64,000 nt of DNA from NCBI RefSeq assembly GCF_949987535.1, contig NC_080067.1, positions 61,190,405 to 61,254,404 on the forward strand. The letters run 5' to 3'. Below the pieces are notes generated by a model that saw only the letters and a program-made list of their open reading frames with translations, had not been told where the DNA came from and did not search any database. The DNA is from Balaenoptera acutorostrata (taxonomy: Eukaryota > Chordata > Mammalia > Artiodactyla > Balaenopteridae). Both the position numbers and the translations under genes were made by a program. Positions within the stretch are counted from its first letter, which is position 1. Every line of letters begins with the position of its first letter. Below, one piece after another: positions 10,895-21,769 of this stretch.

Positions 10895-11039
10895 AACCAA
10901 AGTTACAGAATGGGTGATTAATCATCATCAATAGCTTCTAGAGCAAGATCATGTACAAAAAAGTAAGCTCTATCAAATAAAGCTGATACAGATACTGCAT
11001 TTTTTCCAAAGATAATAATGGACTATAAATGCCTGGTTC
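10895..11039. other. No recognisable feature
   Basis: Short unassigned interval between a SINE and a MER5-like element. Confidence 0.4.
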
Positions 11040-11200
11040 TCTCAAAACAAGAAATACTGTTAAAGCACAGACTGCTGGTTCCCCCCTTCCTCACCCCAGC
11101 TTTCTGCTAGGCCTAGGATGGGACCAAGGATTTACATTTCTAAGAAGTTATCAAAAGATGTTGATGCTGCCAGGGACCATACTTTGAGACCTACTATACT
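11040..11200. mobile_element. MER5-like hAT element
   Basis: CAGACTGCTGGTTCCCCCC, GATTTACATTTCTAAGAAGT, GATGTTGATGCTGCCAGGGA and CCATACTTTGAGACCTACT follow the MER5A/B pattern ('...ttctaacaagttcccaggtgatgctgatgctgc ... ccacactttgagaaccactg'). It is a non-autonomous hAT-Charlie element. Confidence 0.6.
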
Positions 11201-11429
11201 ATATGATCCTGAATCATATTAACAATATTCTACTGAGAACAAAAATTGGTAACATTTATGATCCAATGATCATTTGTCAAACATCATTTACCAAACAATT
11301 GGTACATGCTTCTATTAACATGCCCATGAAGTATCTTTCAAGTCTCTGATCAGCTATTCTGCATCCATGAAGTCTTTGATTCCCCTGGCTGTAAATAACT
11401 GCTTACTCCTTTGAACCCAAGTCCTCACT

Positions 11430-11630
11430 TGTACCACCCGTAAGATAATGACTGCCAGCCGGTATTATATTATTTGGTTTAGCTATTTGTATTCAAGACT
11501 TATGTCATCTATTAAACTAAGATTCATGGTAGCCAATAGCTAGACATTTTCATATCCCTCAGTTCTTAGCACAGGCTCTCCAAAGATACTGAATAAAAAT
11601 GTGTTCAGTAAATAATCAGAATCAATATCT
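11430..11630 (+). repeat. L2 3' end fragment
   Basis: CCCTCAGTTCTTAGCACAGG followed by CTGAATAAAAATGTGTTCAG matches the L2 terminus ('cagtgcctggcacatagtaggcgctcaataaatgtttgttg') in diverged form. Confidence 0.45.
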
Positions 11631-12189
11631 TTGATTTCATCTCTGGAACAAAAAGGAAGGCACAGTAGGTCAAGCTTTTACAGAGAAAGGAAGTGAAAAC
11701 CAAACACTTTTCAAATGACTATACATAATGCTAAATTATAATACCTAATAATTTAGGCACAAGAGTAGGAATAAGAACACTGGACCGGAGGCTCAAAACC
11801 TAGCTCCAACAGAAACTTACAATATAACCCTCGAGTTGTTCAATTAACCTACTCTGCTCATAAAATGCATGCACCATCCAAAATCAGGATATTTGCTTTC
11901 AACATTAATATGCCAAAGACAGATTACAATCAGTATGTACCTGCTGTCCAAGTACAAGTATTTCTATATTACTTATATCAAAAATACATCAGTTATGGCA
12001 TATACTAGATACGCTGCCACCCGACCTACATAAAGAGGCTCAACTTGTATACACAGTTCCCACCAATTTCCCTGCAACAAGAATCGTTCTTGTGGTATCT
12101 CCAACATCAGAGAACAACGCAGAACACAGCAAAGAATTCAGCAACACTTTTAAAATGTTCTGTTATCTGAATTTTCAGTATCATGAACT
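11631..12189. other. No recognisable feature
   Basis: AT-rich; no repeat or gene signal that I can support. Confidence 0.4.
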
Positions 12190-12355
12190 ATAATTCTCCT
12201 ACCTTTCTATGTAACTCCATTATATTATCTTTCATCTGTTTGCCCAACTTTAGTAGACTATGAGTTCCTTCAAGAAAAAAAGGGAACCGAATTTTATTCA
12301 TACCCCAATAACTAACACAGAACCTAGTAAATGACAGGTGCTCAAGAAATACACA
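12190..12355 (+). repeat. L2 3' end fragment
   Basis: ACTATGAGTTCCTTCAAGAA, CACAGAACCTAGTAAATGAC and AGGTGCTCAAGAAATAC reproduce the end of L2 ('ctgtgagctccttgagggcaggg ... cctggcacatagtaggtgctcaataaat'). Confidence 0.6.
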
Positions 12356-12642
12356 AAACCACTGTGTCTTTCATGATCTCACATGCTCTTCTTCATATAA
12401 GTGCGTAAGACTATTAGTATCTACATTTGGCAATTTAGGGAAGAAATGTGATCCAGAGCAGCTTCAGCAACTCAAGTCCTAAGTGCAAGAAAAACAAACA
12501 TACCATATTTGGAATCCTATTTAACCTATGATGGACTCCCAGGTCAGAACAGACAATGAAGGGATCACTTTCTGAAAAATATCAGGTCAATTTAAGGAGT
12601 TTTAGAGGGAGAGGAAGAAGCATTGTTTAAACACACACAGAA

Positions 12643-12978
12643 GGGGCTTCCCTGGTGGCACAGTGGTTAAGAATCTGCCTGCCAATGCAGGGGACACGGG
12701 TTTGAGCCCTGGTCCAGGAAGATCGCACATGCCGCGGAGCAACTAAGCCCGTGTGCCACGACTACTGAGCCTGCGCTCTGGAGCCTGAGAGCCACAACTA
12801 CTGAAGCTTGCGTGCCTACAGCCAGTGCTCCACAACAAGAGAAGCCACCACAGTGAGAAGCCCACACACCGCAACAAAGAGTAGCCCCCGCTCGCCGCAA
12901 CTAGAGAAAGCCCGCGCACAGCAATGAAGACCCAACGCAGCCAAAAATAAATAAATGCATAAATAATTAATTAAAAAA
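12643..12978 (+). mobile_element. CHR-type SINE, long form, at the edge of a Tigger element
   Basis: Head GGGGCTTCCCTGGTGGCACA, box B GGGTTTGAGCCC, full CHR body, AAATAAATAAATG tail. The approximate TSD is AAACACACACAG (12630-12641) and AAACCACACACAG (about 12980-12992). The 3' TSD copy overlaps the first bases of the Tigger terminus at 12990, so the SINE hit the transposon boundary. Antisense ORFs across it are artefacts of the SINE. Confidence 0.9.
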
Positions 12979-12989
12979 AAAACCACACA

Positions 12990-13715
12990 CAGGCAGTCCT
13001 CATTTTGTACAGTGGTGTGGGACCATAAAAATGACCATGTTAGATGAAACCAAGCCAAGTAAACTTAATGAGGGAAATTGTTCCATGACCTTAAAAACTG
13101 TCTAAACAGTAAAAACTGTCAGTTATAAATGTATAAGAAGATAAAAATATAGTAAAACTAATATTCATTTAGTACACTGTAATTTAAGAAATGAGAACCA
13201 CTGTGAACTAAAGTGCTTTATTTGCTTATAAATAAACGTATCCAGTAGTTTGAACAGCACTTGTCTCATCTAATGGTATAACTTACAGTACAGAGGGAGC
13301 ACCTTTTATACATCTTGGGTAACTGTCATAGTCCTTTCTAAATTGTGACCAGCTTCTAACATTTTATCCCTTGCACTTTCAATGTCAAAAGAGTCCCATC
13401 AGTGTGAAGTTTCTGCCAGCATCACTTCCTCTGGACATCACCCGTTTCAGCACAACCACTTTCCTCATTTATACATAAGTTTGCTTTCATTAAGTTCCTC
13501 TGACTGCAAATCAAGAGTCTCCTGAACAGTGCCAACATTCTATTCTTCAGTAACTCCATTTACATCTGATTCAAATATCACTTTCAGAGTTATCACTTTT
13601 CATTTCCTTATTGCACTTTCATTTTTATTAATATTAAGGTGTGGCTTAATAAAAGTTTGTAATGTCCAGATGACAGTGAGTAGGCTTACTGAAGAAAACA
13701 AGTAAGGAATATTAC
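12990..13715 (-). mobile_element. Tigger-type (TcMar) DNA transposon end piece
   Basis: It starts with CAGGCAGTCCTCATTTTGTA and continues with a subterminal region typical of Tigger elements (GTGTGGGACCATAAAAATGA, TTAATGAGGGAAATTGTTCC). The interior read on the minus strand resembles the decayed 3' part of a pogo-type transposase, but stops prevent any translation. The partner inverted repeat was not found, so this is one end of a broken element. Confidence 0.6.
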
Positions 13716-13943
13716 GGAGGGAAAAGTTTAATGGCAACGAAAATTAATTGTTACATAAAAGTTTTAAAAATCTTCACGCAGAAACCATCATATGCAAAAT
13801 CAAAAGGCATGATTAACTGCAGGAAACAGTTACAACTCATATCCCAGATAAAGAATTAACTTCCTTTGCATATGAAGTCATCCATAAGAAAATGATCCTC
13901 CATTCAGGATACAGGAAATAAATAGCTTACAGAAAATAAAAAC

Positions 13944-14008
13944 TTTAAAGCCTGAAACATGAAAAGATACTCGTAAAAATTTAAAGCTTGAAACATGAAA
14001 AGATTCTC
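13944..14008 (+). repeat. 36-bp-period tandem duplication in L1M
   Basis: TTTAAAGCCTGAAACATGAA at 13944 recurs as TTTAAAGCTTGAAACATGAA at 13980. Each unit continues with AAGATACTC or AAGATTCTC. There are two copies, with two differences over 29 bp. Confidence 0.8.
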
Positions 14009-14109
14009 TTCTTGTAAGAGAAATGTAATTAAGAGTTCACCAAGGACTTCTGATACAACCTGGTTAAACCTCAGATACAATGCTGAGCAAACCATAAATA
14101 AGGACACAT

Positions 14110-14305
14110 ACTGCAGGATTTAAATGAAGTATGAAAATAATGAATTAATAATATAAGTCAGGATAATGTTTACCTTTCCAGAGGCTGGGGATGGAGCAAT
14201 GACTGGGGTTAGTGGTTACATGAGTGTGCCCAATTTGTGAAATTCAGCAAGCTATATTTTGTGTCCTTTTATTAGGTATTTTATAATAAGAAGTATATCT
14301 TTAAA
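14110..14305 (+). mobile_element. L1M 3' end nested in an older L1M
   Basis: CCAGAGGCTGGGGATGGAG, GGTTACATGAGTGTGCCCA and TTGTGAAATTCAGCAAGCTA, ending in TTTAAAAAAAAAA, are the last 150-200 bp of an L1M element. Flanking L1 ORF2 sequence resumes immediately afterwards, which implies insertion into it. No clear TSD remains. Confidence 0.55.
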
Positions 14306-14975
14306 AAAAAAATACAAGACAGTACTTTTCAGCTACCAGTTTGGTAAAGATAAAAAGGGCTATAACACTTTTGTAGCTTTACACGTAAACAATGCTGGTA
14401 GGAGTGTCCACTACTACAACCTCCATGAAGACAATCTGGCAGTGAAACTTAAAAATGCACATATCCTTTGACACTAAAATACCACTGTGGAGAATTTATC
14501 ATTCAAAATATGCTTGCATATATGCAAAATAACCTATGTACAAAGTTACTCACTGCAGAATTAGCAAAAGAAATGAAACAACCTACTGTCCATCAATAGG
14601 GACTTGGTAATACTGAAATATTATTCAGTCAAAAAAAGAGAATGAAGAAACCCGTCAGGTACTGATAAGGTCCTGATCACCAGGATATACTGTTAGGCAC
14701 AAAAGAGGAAGGGGGAAAAAAGGCAAAACAGTGGGTATAATACACAATATGTTAGGGGGAAAAAAAGTTGAGAGAAAGCGTATTATTTATTTGTTTGTAT
14801 ATAAACATCATCTCTGGAAAGACGTATAAGAAAATAACACTGGCTGCTCCAGGGAGGAGAACCAAGTGGTTGAGGGAAGATCTTTCCATGTATACTTTTG
14901 TAAATTTTAAACTTTGAGCCATGTATAAAATGTTTAAATGTTCAAAACGATGAAGCTAAAAAATAATTACCTGAA

Positions 14976-15474
14976 AGGGAAGCAAAAATAGAAACCCATA
15001 AAGAGATTATCAGAGTCTAGATTAAAACAATTATTCATCACTTCTCAGAGAAAGACTACCTAGAAATGTTTTAAACAGAAAAGGCCACAATATTTTGGAT
15101 TTAGATGTACTGGGAAATCAAATCACTGCACCTTATTGCAAGGTCAGTGATACAACAGCAATGGGAAACTATGTTTCAGAGAATATGATAAAGAGAACTT
15201 AGCAAATCAGGGATGTCCAACCTCAACATATTTATTTGACATGAATCCAAATAAGATAGATGAGACAGTTCTAAATACGTAAGTATAAAAGGAAACAGAA
15301 ACAGATGATAGAGCCCCCGGAAATTATGTTTAATATGGAATCAGCAAGCTGTAAGGGGCAGAACTTTGAATTTTTTAAAATCTATATTCCCAGCATATGT
15401 TGAAAGGTTATGGTAGTGAGCATTCACTATAAGGTTCTTGCTATCTTCTACTTCCTACTACATCATACAATGAG
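14976..15474. other. No recognisable feature
   Basis: AT-rich, unassigned. Confidence 0.4.
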
Positions 15475-15714
15475 AGAACTCTGGTTTTGGAGCCCCAGTG
15501 ATCTAGGTCCATATCTATCTCTGCCAAGTAATTACTAAGAACAGCCTTGAGCACAGTACTTAACTTTTGAGCCTTATAAAATAGAGATATTACTACCCAC
15601 GTTGTAGTATTCTCATAAAGATTAGAGATAATGAATGTTTTTTAAAAAATCAAACAACAAACCTTAATACAATGTTTGGTGAATAAAAGGCATTCAAAAA
15701 AAAAAAAAAAAAAA
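15475..15714 (+). repeat. MIR element with a long A-run at its end
   Basis: TCTGGTTTTGGAGCCCCAGT, CACAGTACTTAACTTTTGAG, AATAGAGATATTACTACCCA and TAAAGATTAGAGATAATGAA trace the MIR consensus through its core to ATACAATGTTTGGTGAATAAAAGG. A 19-A run (15696-15714) follows. MIRs do not normally end in pure poly(A), so the run is either secondary expansion or the tail of an unrecognised insertion. Confidence 0.65.
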
Positions 15715-16209
15715 GGCACCTATTTGTTATTGCCTCCCCTGCCTGTAAATACACTGTAATTCTTTTTATAGGAGACAGTTCAAATTTTTTTGTATCTAAC
15801 TCTCTAAGACACATAGCAACAAACAAAAAAGGGAAACTACCTTATCTGCCTAGACATGAAGACCCTTAAGGGCGCGGTTAGGGAAAGATGAAGGAATAAC
15901 AGAAGCGCAAGACAATCACACTCACTTTTATACCCATTCCTTCGCATCACTCATTGCTTCCTGACCTCAACACTGCATGAAGTGCCTGGTCCTTGCCAAA
16001 ACACTAAGGTCCCAAACTTAAAAGTTTAAGGAAAAAAAAAAAAACTAAATGGAAAAGATACTTTTGGTCATTCTGAATATCCACTGTCCAATCTTAAACA
16101 CTTTAAGGAAATCACTGACATCTTCCAACACAGATTCCTGCTCTACTGGCCTTTATATGCTAGTGGAAGAGAAAGATAAGTAAACATACAAACAGAAAGC
16201 ATTCTGAGG
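15715..16209. other. No recognisable feature
   Basis: Unassigned; contains an A-run at about 16031-16044. Confidence 0.4.
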
Positions 16210-16807
16210 GTTATTCCAGCAGGCGTGGAATTGGCCTGAGTATATCCTCAAATAAGTCTCTTATATGGCACCCAGGCCGGGTCAAAGCATAAAACATACT
16301 GATTAATAGCGCTGATCTGAAACTATGGGTCCAATGAGCTTTGGACTGTTTGTACCAGCTGGTCAGCAATGTTTATTGTTAACAGTGAGACTGACGGTGT
16401 TTACACCTGGTTTTGGTGAGACCTCCACAGAGCTCTGCCATTGGGGCTGGTTACATAGCACAGACATGCCTTTGTTGCCAGCAGGACATAAGAAGTCCCA
16501 GCTAAGACTCCATTGTGGGCTCCCTGGTTGCAGGCTATTTCATGCACACCTCAGGGATCCTGAGCTGAGAGAGAAAGCACGTCCGGTATGATCCTACAGA
16601 GGCAGGACACTTGCAGTTCACGCCCAGCCTCTTCAGGTCCATTACTGTGAGGCAAGCTGTGGTTGTGATGCGTAACCTTACTCCAATGCAGTTGCTGTAC
16701 TACATCCTTTTTCAGCAATAAACCACAGATCAGCACCATCATTTCAGGTCCCTTGAGTCTTCTTTAGCAATCAAACCTTGACTAACTGCCAATATTAGCC
16801 CAACAGG
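16210..16807 (+). mobile_element. Candidate solitary ERV LTR (ERVL-like)
   Basis: A block with higher GC than its surroundings, no internal retroviral sequence, an AATAAA in TTTCAGCAATAAACCACAG (about 16713-16718), and a terminus TATTAGCCCAACA. This is the expected U3-R-U5 order with a ...CA 3' end. The ORF at 16325-16591 opens with an ATG but has no recognisable domain and lies entirely within the block. The 5' boundary is uncertain. Confidence 0.45.
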
Positions 16808-16919
16808 TTAAAAAAAAAAGAAAGTAACAGAATGTAATAACTGTGATGAAAAAAATAAAACAGAATAATCTGATAGTGAAATGCCATAAGAGGTGTCGAG
16901 ATTAGAGACTATAGCTAGG

Positions 16920-17400
16920 AGAGGAGGAAGGGAAACACAAGCTGAATCCAAGGAAGTGCTAACCAAAGGTGGGAGAATTCCAATAAAGTGTACAGGCTCT
17001 GAGGTGAGAACAAGTTTGATTTGAGCAAAAGTATGGCTAGACAGTGGTAAGCAAGGGATAAATGGTGGAAAATTAAATCAGATCACAGAGGGCCTTATAA
17101 ATGTGCATTTCAACTAACCAGACAGCTTTCTCACTGGTCTTGCTACCTCTATCTGTTTAAACGGCCCTTCGCCCTCACTCCAACCTTTACAAGGCCTCCA
17201 GAGTAAACTTTCTAAAAGGTAAATATGATCATATAATTTGACAGCTTAAAATAAATGAATCTGCAATCCTGGGGATGACATCTTGCTTATTCTCTCTCTC
17301 CTCTCGTATCACATAGTTTCAAAATATATGCCCTAAGGCCGAGTCACCTACTTTCCCAAAGTTCTGTTCATTTTTTCAAACCACACAGCATGCCCAGTAA
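16920..17400. repeat. Old mammal-wide repeat followed by L2-like sequence
   Basis: 16920-17095 has AATCAGATCACAGAGGGCCT, matching the common motif 'ccagatcatgtagggcctt' found again at 54.2 kb. 17100-17400 (TTTCTCACTGGTCTTGCTAC, CCCTCACTCCAACCTTTAC, CTAAAAGGTAAATATGATCA) follows the L2 body. Both are diverged. Confidence 0.5.
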
Positions 17401-18355
17401 ACATACTCTATACAGGATAATGATTAAGAACCAGACACATCTTCTCTCTGGAGGCTGAATAATATATATATATACCCCTCCACAAACACACACACACTGT
17501 ATTGGACATCTGTTGTTTTTGACTGCCAACGTCCAGACTCCTTCTGGAACAACACTCCAATTTTGCTTTTAAAACACAATACAGCTTCTACTACACGGAG
17601 TCTTGGTTGGATTTTCATTCAGCGTGTCTTCTCCTCCCCTGGCCAAAGAATGGAAACAACTCAAGCTAGGTAAATCAGATTCTCTCCTAGATCTCTGAAT
17701 GTGAAGAGAGAAAAACTACATAGAAAATAACTGCAGATCACTAACTGCCAAGCCAGCTCATTGATTCCTATGACCTAGATCTCTTGCGCTTCAGTTTTTC
17801 TTTGCTTCAACTACCACATATCTTTCCTCCTTTTTGCTTCAATTATCTAAAATCTCTTTCTGTTGCTTACAACCAAAAAAAAAAAAAACAGGAGTCAAGA
17901 AACCAAGAGTGTGACAAAGGTCAGAAGTCACACCACAGCAGAAATCATAAAGAACAGTAGAGGAGAAGTTGATCTAGTGGGAGACAAAACTGAGTCATAA
18001 TGGTGGAATACGGGACTTGGAGGCCCAGGGTTGCTGCTACTGGAGGGAAACATGAGAATTCAGTCCCTAAGACTGTTACATTCTAGAAGATGCACCAATT
18101 ATCCGGGAAGGCAGAAAATGAAAACAATCCATTACGGTCAAAACAGCACTGCAAGTCTCTGAAACGCCTGGCTTTGCAGCTTTAAAACGACTGTTTTTCC
18201 TTACCTCCCTTATGTATCCTTGAAGTAAAAAACCCCATTTACCTGGAACTAATTTGAGAGACCCTGTTCCTTGGGGTAAAAGGCAGGGTGGTGGGTGGGG
18301 AGGCATGCCTGTAATTTCCCGACATTGACTTCCTTCTTTAGTTTACTATACCTCT
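17401..18355. other. No gene or clear transposon; short microsatellites
   Basis: Contains (AT)n at 17461-17472, a short (CA)n at about 17486-17498 and an A-run at about 17875-17888. The rest is unassigned. Confidence 0.45.
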
Positions 18356-18364
18356 TTTTTCTTT

Positions 18365-18733
18365 AAAGGTTTATTTTTTTTTAATTTATTTATTATTATT
18401 GTTTTTTCTTTGGCTGCATTGGGTCCTCATTGCTGCATGCAGGCTTTCTCTAGTTGTGGCAAGCAGGGGCTACTCTTTGTTGCGGTGCACAGGCTTCTCA
18501 CTGAGGTGGCTTCTCTTGTTGCGGAGCACGGGCTCTAGGCGCGCGGGCTTCAGTAGTTGTGGCACGTGGGTTCAGTGGTTGTGGTTCACGGGGTCTAGAG
18601 CGCAGGCCCAGTAGTTGTGGCGCACGGGCTTAGTTATTCCGCGGTACGTGGGATCCTCCCAGACCAGGGCTCGAACCCGTGTCCCCTGCATTGGCAGGCG
18701 GATTCTTAACCGCTGCGCCACCAGGGAAGCCCT
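18365..18733 (-). mobile_element. CHR-type SINE, long form, antisense
   Basis: Read on the minus strand: GGGCTTCCCTGGTGGCGCAG, GGTTAAGAATCCGCCTGCC, box B GGGTTCGAGCCC, complete CHR body and a long A/T-rich tail at 18365-18415. The intact promoter boxes mark it as one of the less diverged copies. I could not define a convincing TSD. The 71-codon plus-strand ORF is a SINE artefact. Confidence 0.92.
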
Positions 18734-18859
18734 AGTAACATCCTTCTCACCCTGTAGGACAGTTAGGTCTCTATATCAATAAAATGTTATCTATCTCCCT
18801 AAAAGCAAGAACATTTGAATCTCAGTGCCTACTTAATAAGACAGATGGCGTGCAATAAA

Positions 18860-19080
18860 AATAACAAAGATAATAATAAACCTTCCAATTATTAACTATC
18901 TACATCATTCCTAGCACTGCTAGGCACTTTGCATTTTTTTCTAATTCTCACAATCAATATAACAAGATACTATTATTCCCATTTACAATTGCAAAAACGG
19001 ATTCAAAGAAGGAAATTACCCAAAACCATTAAGCTAGAACCCCCTAGGTTTACCTGAATCCAAATCCCTCCATCTTCTCA
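18860..19080 (-). repeat. MIR element, antisense
   Basis: CACTGCTAGGCACTTTGCAT, TTCTCACAATCAATATAACA, ATACTATTATTCCCATTTAC and GAAATTACCCAAAACCATTA follow the reverse complement of MIR in order. Confidence 0.65.
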
Positions 19081-19107
19081 CTATTCCTACAGACCAGGAT
19101 CTAAATC

Positions 19108-19335
19108 AGGGGTTTTTCAAACTGCAGGTCACAACCATTAGTAGACCATGAAATAAAGTTAATGGGTCATACTCTTTTCGTTAATGAAATAGACAATATG
19201 AGTACATCACATCAAGGGTAAATACTTTTTCATGAAACTCTAATTCCAATGTTACACACACATACAAGGCAGCAGTGTAAATGTATGTCTTACTGTGGAC
19301 CACAGACCAAAAAATTCTGAAAGCCATGGACATAA
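19108..19335. mobile_element. Short hAT DNA transposon
   Basis: CAGGGGTTTTTCAAACTGCAGGTCAC at the start and GTGGACCACAGACCAAAAAATTCTGAAAG at the end are degraded inverted termini. Internal landmarks are CATTAGTAGACCATGAAAT, TACATCACATCAAGGG and a CACACACATAC segment, as in a common hAT family ('caaactgtgggtcgcgacccattagtgggtcatgaaatc'). Confidence 0.6.
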
Positions 19336-19794
19336 GCATTGTCTTTATTACAGTTGTATGCACTGACACATCTTCTCAATTTTTCATCAAAAGCCTGATG
19401 TTTAAAAACATTTGGGCAGTAAAATCCATCACCCAATATCCTAGACACTACCAAAAAAAGGGGAGGGTGGGGTAGGGTTACAAGGTGTTAAGCGAAAAGG
19501 TAGTATTTGGGACACAAGTACCATATTTTTCCCCTCCAGCAAAGTGCACGCTAAACTACACTGCACATCCATACAAGATGGCAAAGAACAAAAATGTTCT
19601 AGTTATTCTTGTAGTCTCTTCCCCTAGACTTCTACTAAATCATTTTCAAAAATGTTTCCCTGCTTTGCTATGCTTCACTAGAGGTAACAACATAATTTTA
19701 TCAGTTTTCTGACCATTTCCATGAGTAACTGGATATTCTCCAATTTATATTGTTTCTTTAAAAAAGATGATGACTTCACTCACATGTATAACCT

Positions 19795-19795
<1 letters not shown>
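19336..19795. other. No recognisable feature
   Basis: Unassigned. Several ORFs of 60-75 codons here lack any conserved pattern. Confidence 0.4.

Positions 19796-19797
<2 letters not shown>

Positions 19798-19828
<31 letters not shown>
19798..19828. repeat. (CA)n microsatellite
   Basis: About fifteen uninterrupted CA units. It produces a Cys-Val run in the minus-strand reading frame, which argues against that ORF being a gene. Confidence 0.95.
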
Positions 19829-19832
<4 letters not shown>

Positions 19833-21125
19833 CATTCAGAAGGTGATGGCCAGCAATGTCACTATGGTTATGCATGTTTTCTTCTACAAGAGGCCATATG
19901 CCCAAAGAACAGCAATGAACATTACGACTTAGACTGAAAATTAAAATGTCCTTTATTACTGGGGGAAAAAGATGATTTAGTAAATCTTCTAAGGCACAAA
20001 AGTAGTCATGCACATTAAGAGAGAGATGTGTCTAAGAACTTATCTACCTTTTAAAAATCAGTCATAAATTAGTCAATTACAGTACAAGGCAGTGGACTGA
20101 ATAAACGTATCCATCTCTCTTTCCTCCATCCCAAGGTCCCATTGAAATGGCAGGAAAAAGATTTAAATTAAAATGAAATGACAGCACTGCTGTAGAACAA
20201 GAAAAGATGTCACTCGATAATCATAAATTTTAAAGAATTCTGGGGGGATAGAAAGTAGAAAGACTGGATTAAAAGAGGAAAAAACCAGGATGAAACCACA
20301 TGTAAGACACCAAAGTCTTTTCAAGGACACGCTAGAGAAGTTCAAGTTATAATCAAATTAATCACAACGACAAAGAGGAGGAAACAATTAGGGTACTTCA
20401 TCAGGGTGCTGCATTACCTTACTCTAGACACACGATCCCCCTTCCCTCCCCCTTCACTTTATGAACAGAGATACAGGTGGTGGCAGCTTCTGCCTTTAAG
20501 ATAAAGCCAGGGAGCTGATCTCTATAAAGCAGGAATTTCTGCCTGGATTAGGCTTCCTGTGACAGCAGCCAGACCTGAGAGAAAAGGAGATCAGGAGGAT
20601 GGAGGGAACATCAAACTTCTAACACAAAGAGAGAAATAAAAAGGGAGGGAGGGAAAAAGCAAGGAAAAGAAGAGGGGGAGAGGGAGCAAGCTCAATACCA
20701 TTTGAGTGACATCTATCAAAGTACTAACCCCCTGCAGTACTTAAGGACACCACAGTTATCCAGGTGAGAAGGGCACTGCCTCACCCACTCCTCACCCACC
20801 ACCCTCCCTAGGAGGTCTGGTCTGCTGGTCCATACCTAAGAATCCATCATACCAAAACTACCATTCAAGATAGAGGGCTGGTAGAGAAAGAACTACACAC
20901 TGAGGCAGACACAATTCAACTGCCAATATTAACCATGATCCATCAAACACTTGGGGAAACCTAACAGCATAAAAGAGGAACAAGATGAACAGAGAGAACA
21001 AAAATGCGGGGGGCAGGGTACACACGGACAGGCATGACTAAACACCAAATTATTTACCTATACTATAAGGTTGAAGTGATCTTCCCTTAAAGGGAAGGGA
21101 AATTTACCTTATTTTCAAGGTAAAC
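19829..21125. other. No recognisable transposon; purine-rich tract
   Basis: About 1.3 kb without an assignable repeat. A purine-rich, GGGA-containing tract runs from about 20636 to 20690. A C-rich, pyrimidine-biased patch lies near 20430-20455. Confidence 0.4.
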
Positions 21126-21129
21126 GAAT

Positions 21130-21185
21130 ACACAGACAGACACACACACAGACAGACACACACAGACAGACACACACACACACAA
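21130..21185. repeat. Compound (CA)n/(CAGA)n microsatellite
   Basis: Alternating blocks of CACAGACAGACACACACACA. The three CAGACAGA blocks are spaced by CA runs, a pattern that usually arises by slippage. Confidence 0.93.
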
Positions 21186-21236
21186 AGATGGAAACTGTAA
21201 GAAAATAGAAAATGTGAATTAAGATCTACGGGGCCC

Positions 21237-21593
21237 GGTGGGACTTCCTGGTGGTGCAGTGGTTAAGAATCTGCCTGCCAATGCAGGGAACACGGGTTCG
21301 AGCCCTGGTCCAGGAAGATCCCACGTGCCTCGGAGCAACTAAGCCCATGCGTCACAACTACTGAGCCTGCGCTCTAGAGCCCGCAAGCCACAACTCCTGA
21401 GCCTGCGTGCCACAACTACTGAAACCCGTGTGCCTAGAGCCCTCCTTGCTCTGCAACAAGAGAAGCCACCACAATGAGAAGCCCACGCATCACAACGAAG
21501 AGTAGCCCTTGCTCATCGCAACTAGAGAAAGCCCACACACAGCAACAAAGACCCAATGCAGCCAATAAATACATAAATTTATTTAAAAAAAAG
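21237..21593 (+). mobile_element. CHR-type SINE, long form
   Basis: Head GGGACTTCCTGGTGGTGCAG, box B GGGTTCGAGCCC, CHR body with an extra CAACTCCTGAGCC unit, short (AAAT) tail. The TSD is AGATCTACGGGGCCC at 21222-21236 and AGATCTAAGGGGCCC at 21594-21608 (14 of 15). Confidence 0.94.
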
Positions 21594-21769
21594 AGATCTA
21601 AGGGGCCCAACATCCACTTACATAAGACGTCTAAAAGTGGAGGGAAATTAATCCAAAAAGGGGGACATATTAAACTTTCCAAGAGCTAAAGAAAGATTCG
21701 GTCATCAAACTGAAAAGACATACAACGCAACAAAAATTAGTGTAAAAAAAAAAAAAGAAAAAGAAAAAA

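Larger units (their letters stand above)
13720..14975 (+). mobile_element. L1M ORF2 3' part and 3'UTR, interrupted
   Basis: 13720-14100 corresponds to the decayed late ORF2 region, with a tandem duplication at 13944-14008. 14310-14640 has TTTTCAGCTACCAGTTTGGTAAAG, TGACACTAAAATACCACTG and CTGTCCATCAATAGGGACTTGG. 14800-14960 is the L1MC/ME-type 3'UTR (CTGGCTGCTCCAGGGAGGAG, ATGTATACTTTTGTAAATTT). The two parts are separated by a second L1 3' end at about 14110-14305. Confidence 0.65.

Noticed and set aside
13944..14008. Short regularly spaced repeat, considered as CRISPR-like
   Set aside because: Only two diverged units inside an L1. The genome is mammalian and there are no cas genes.
16325..16591. 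88-codon ORF starting with ATG
   Set aside because: Contained in a block with LTR-like organisation, with no domain or splice context.
19780..20013. 77-codon minus ORF ending in a Cys-Val run
   Set aside because: The run is a translated (CA)n microsatellite and the rest shows no conserved motif.
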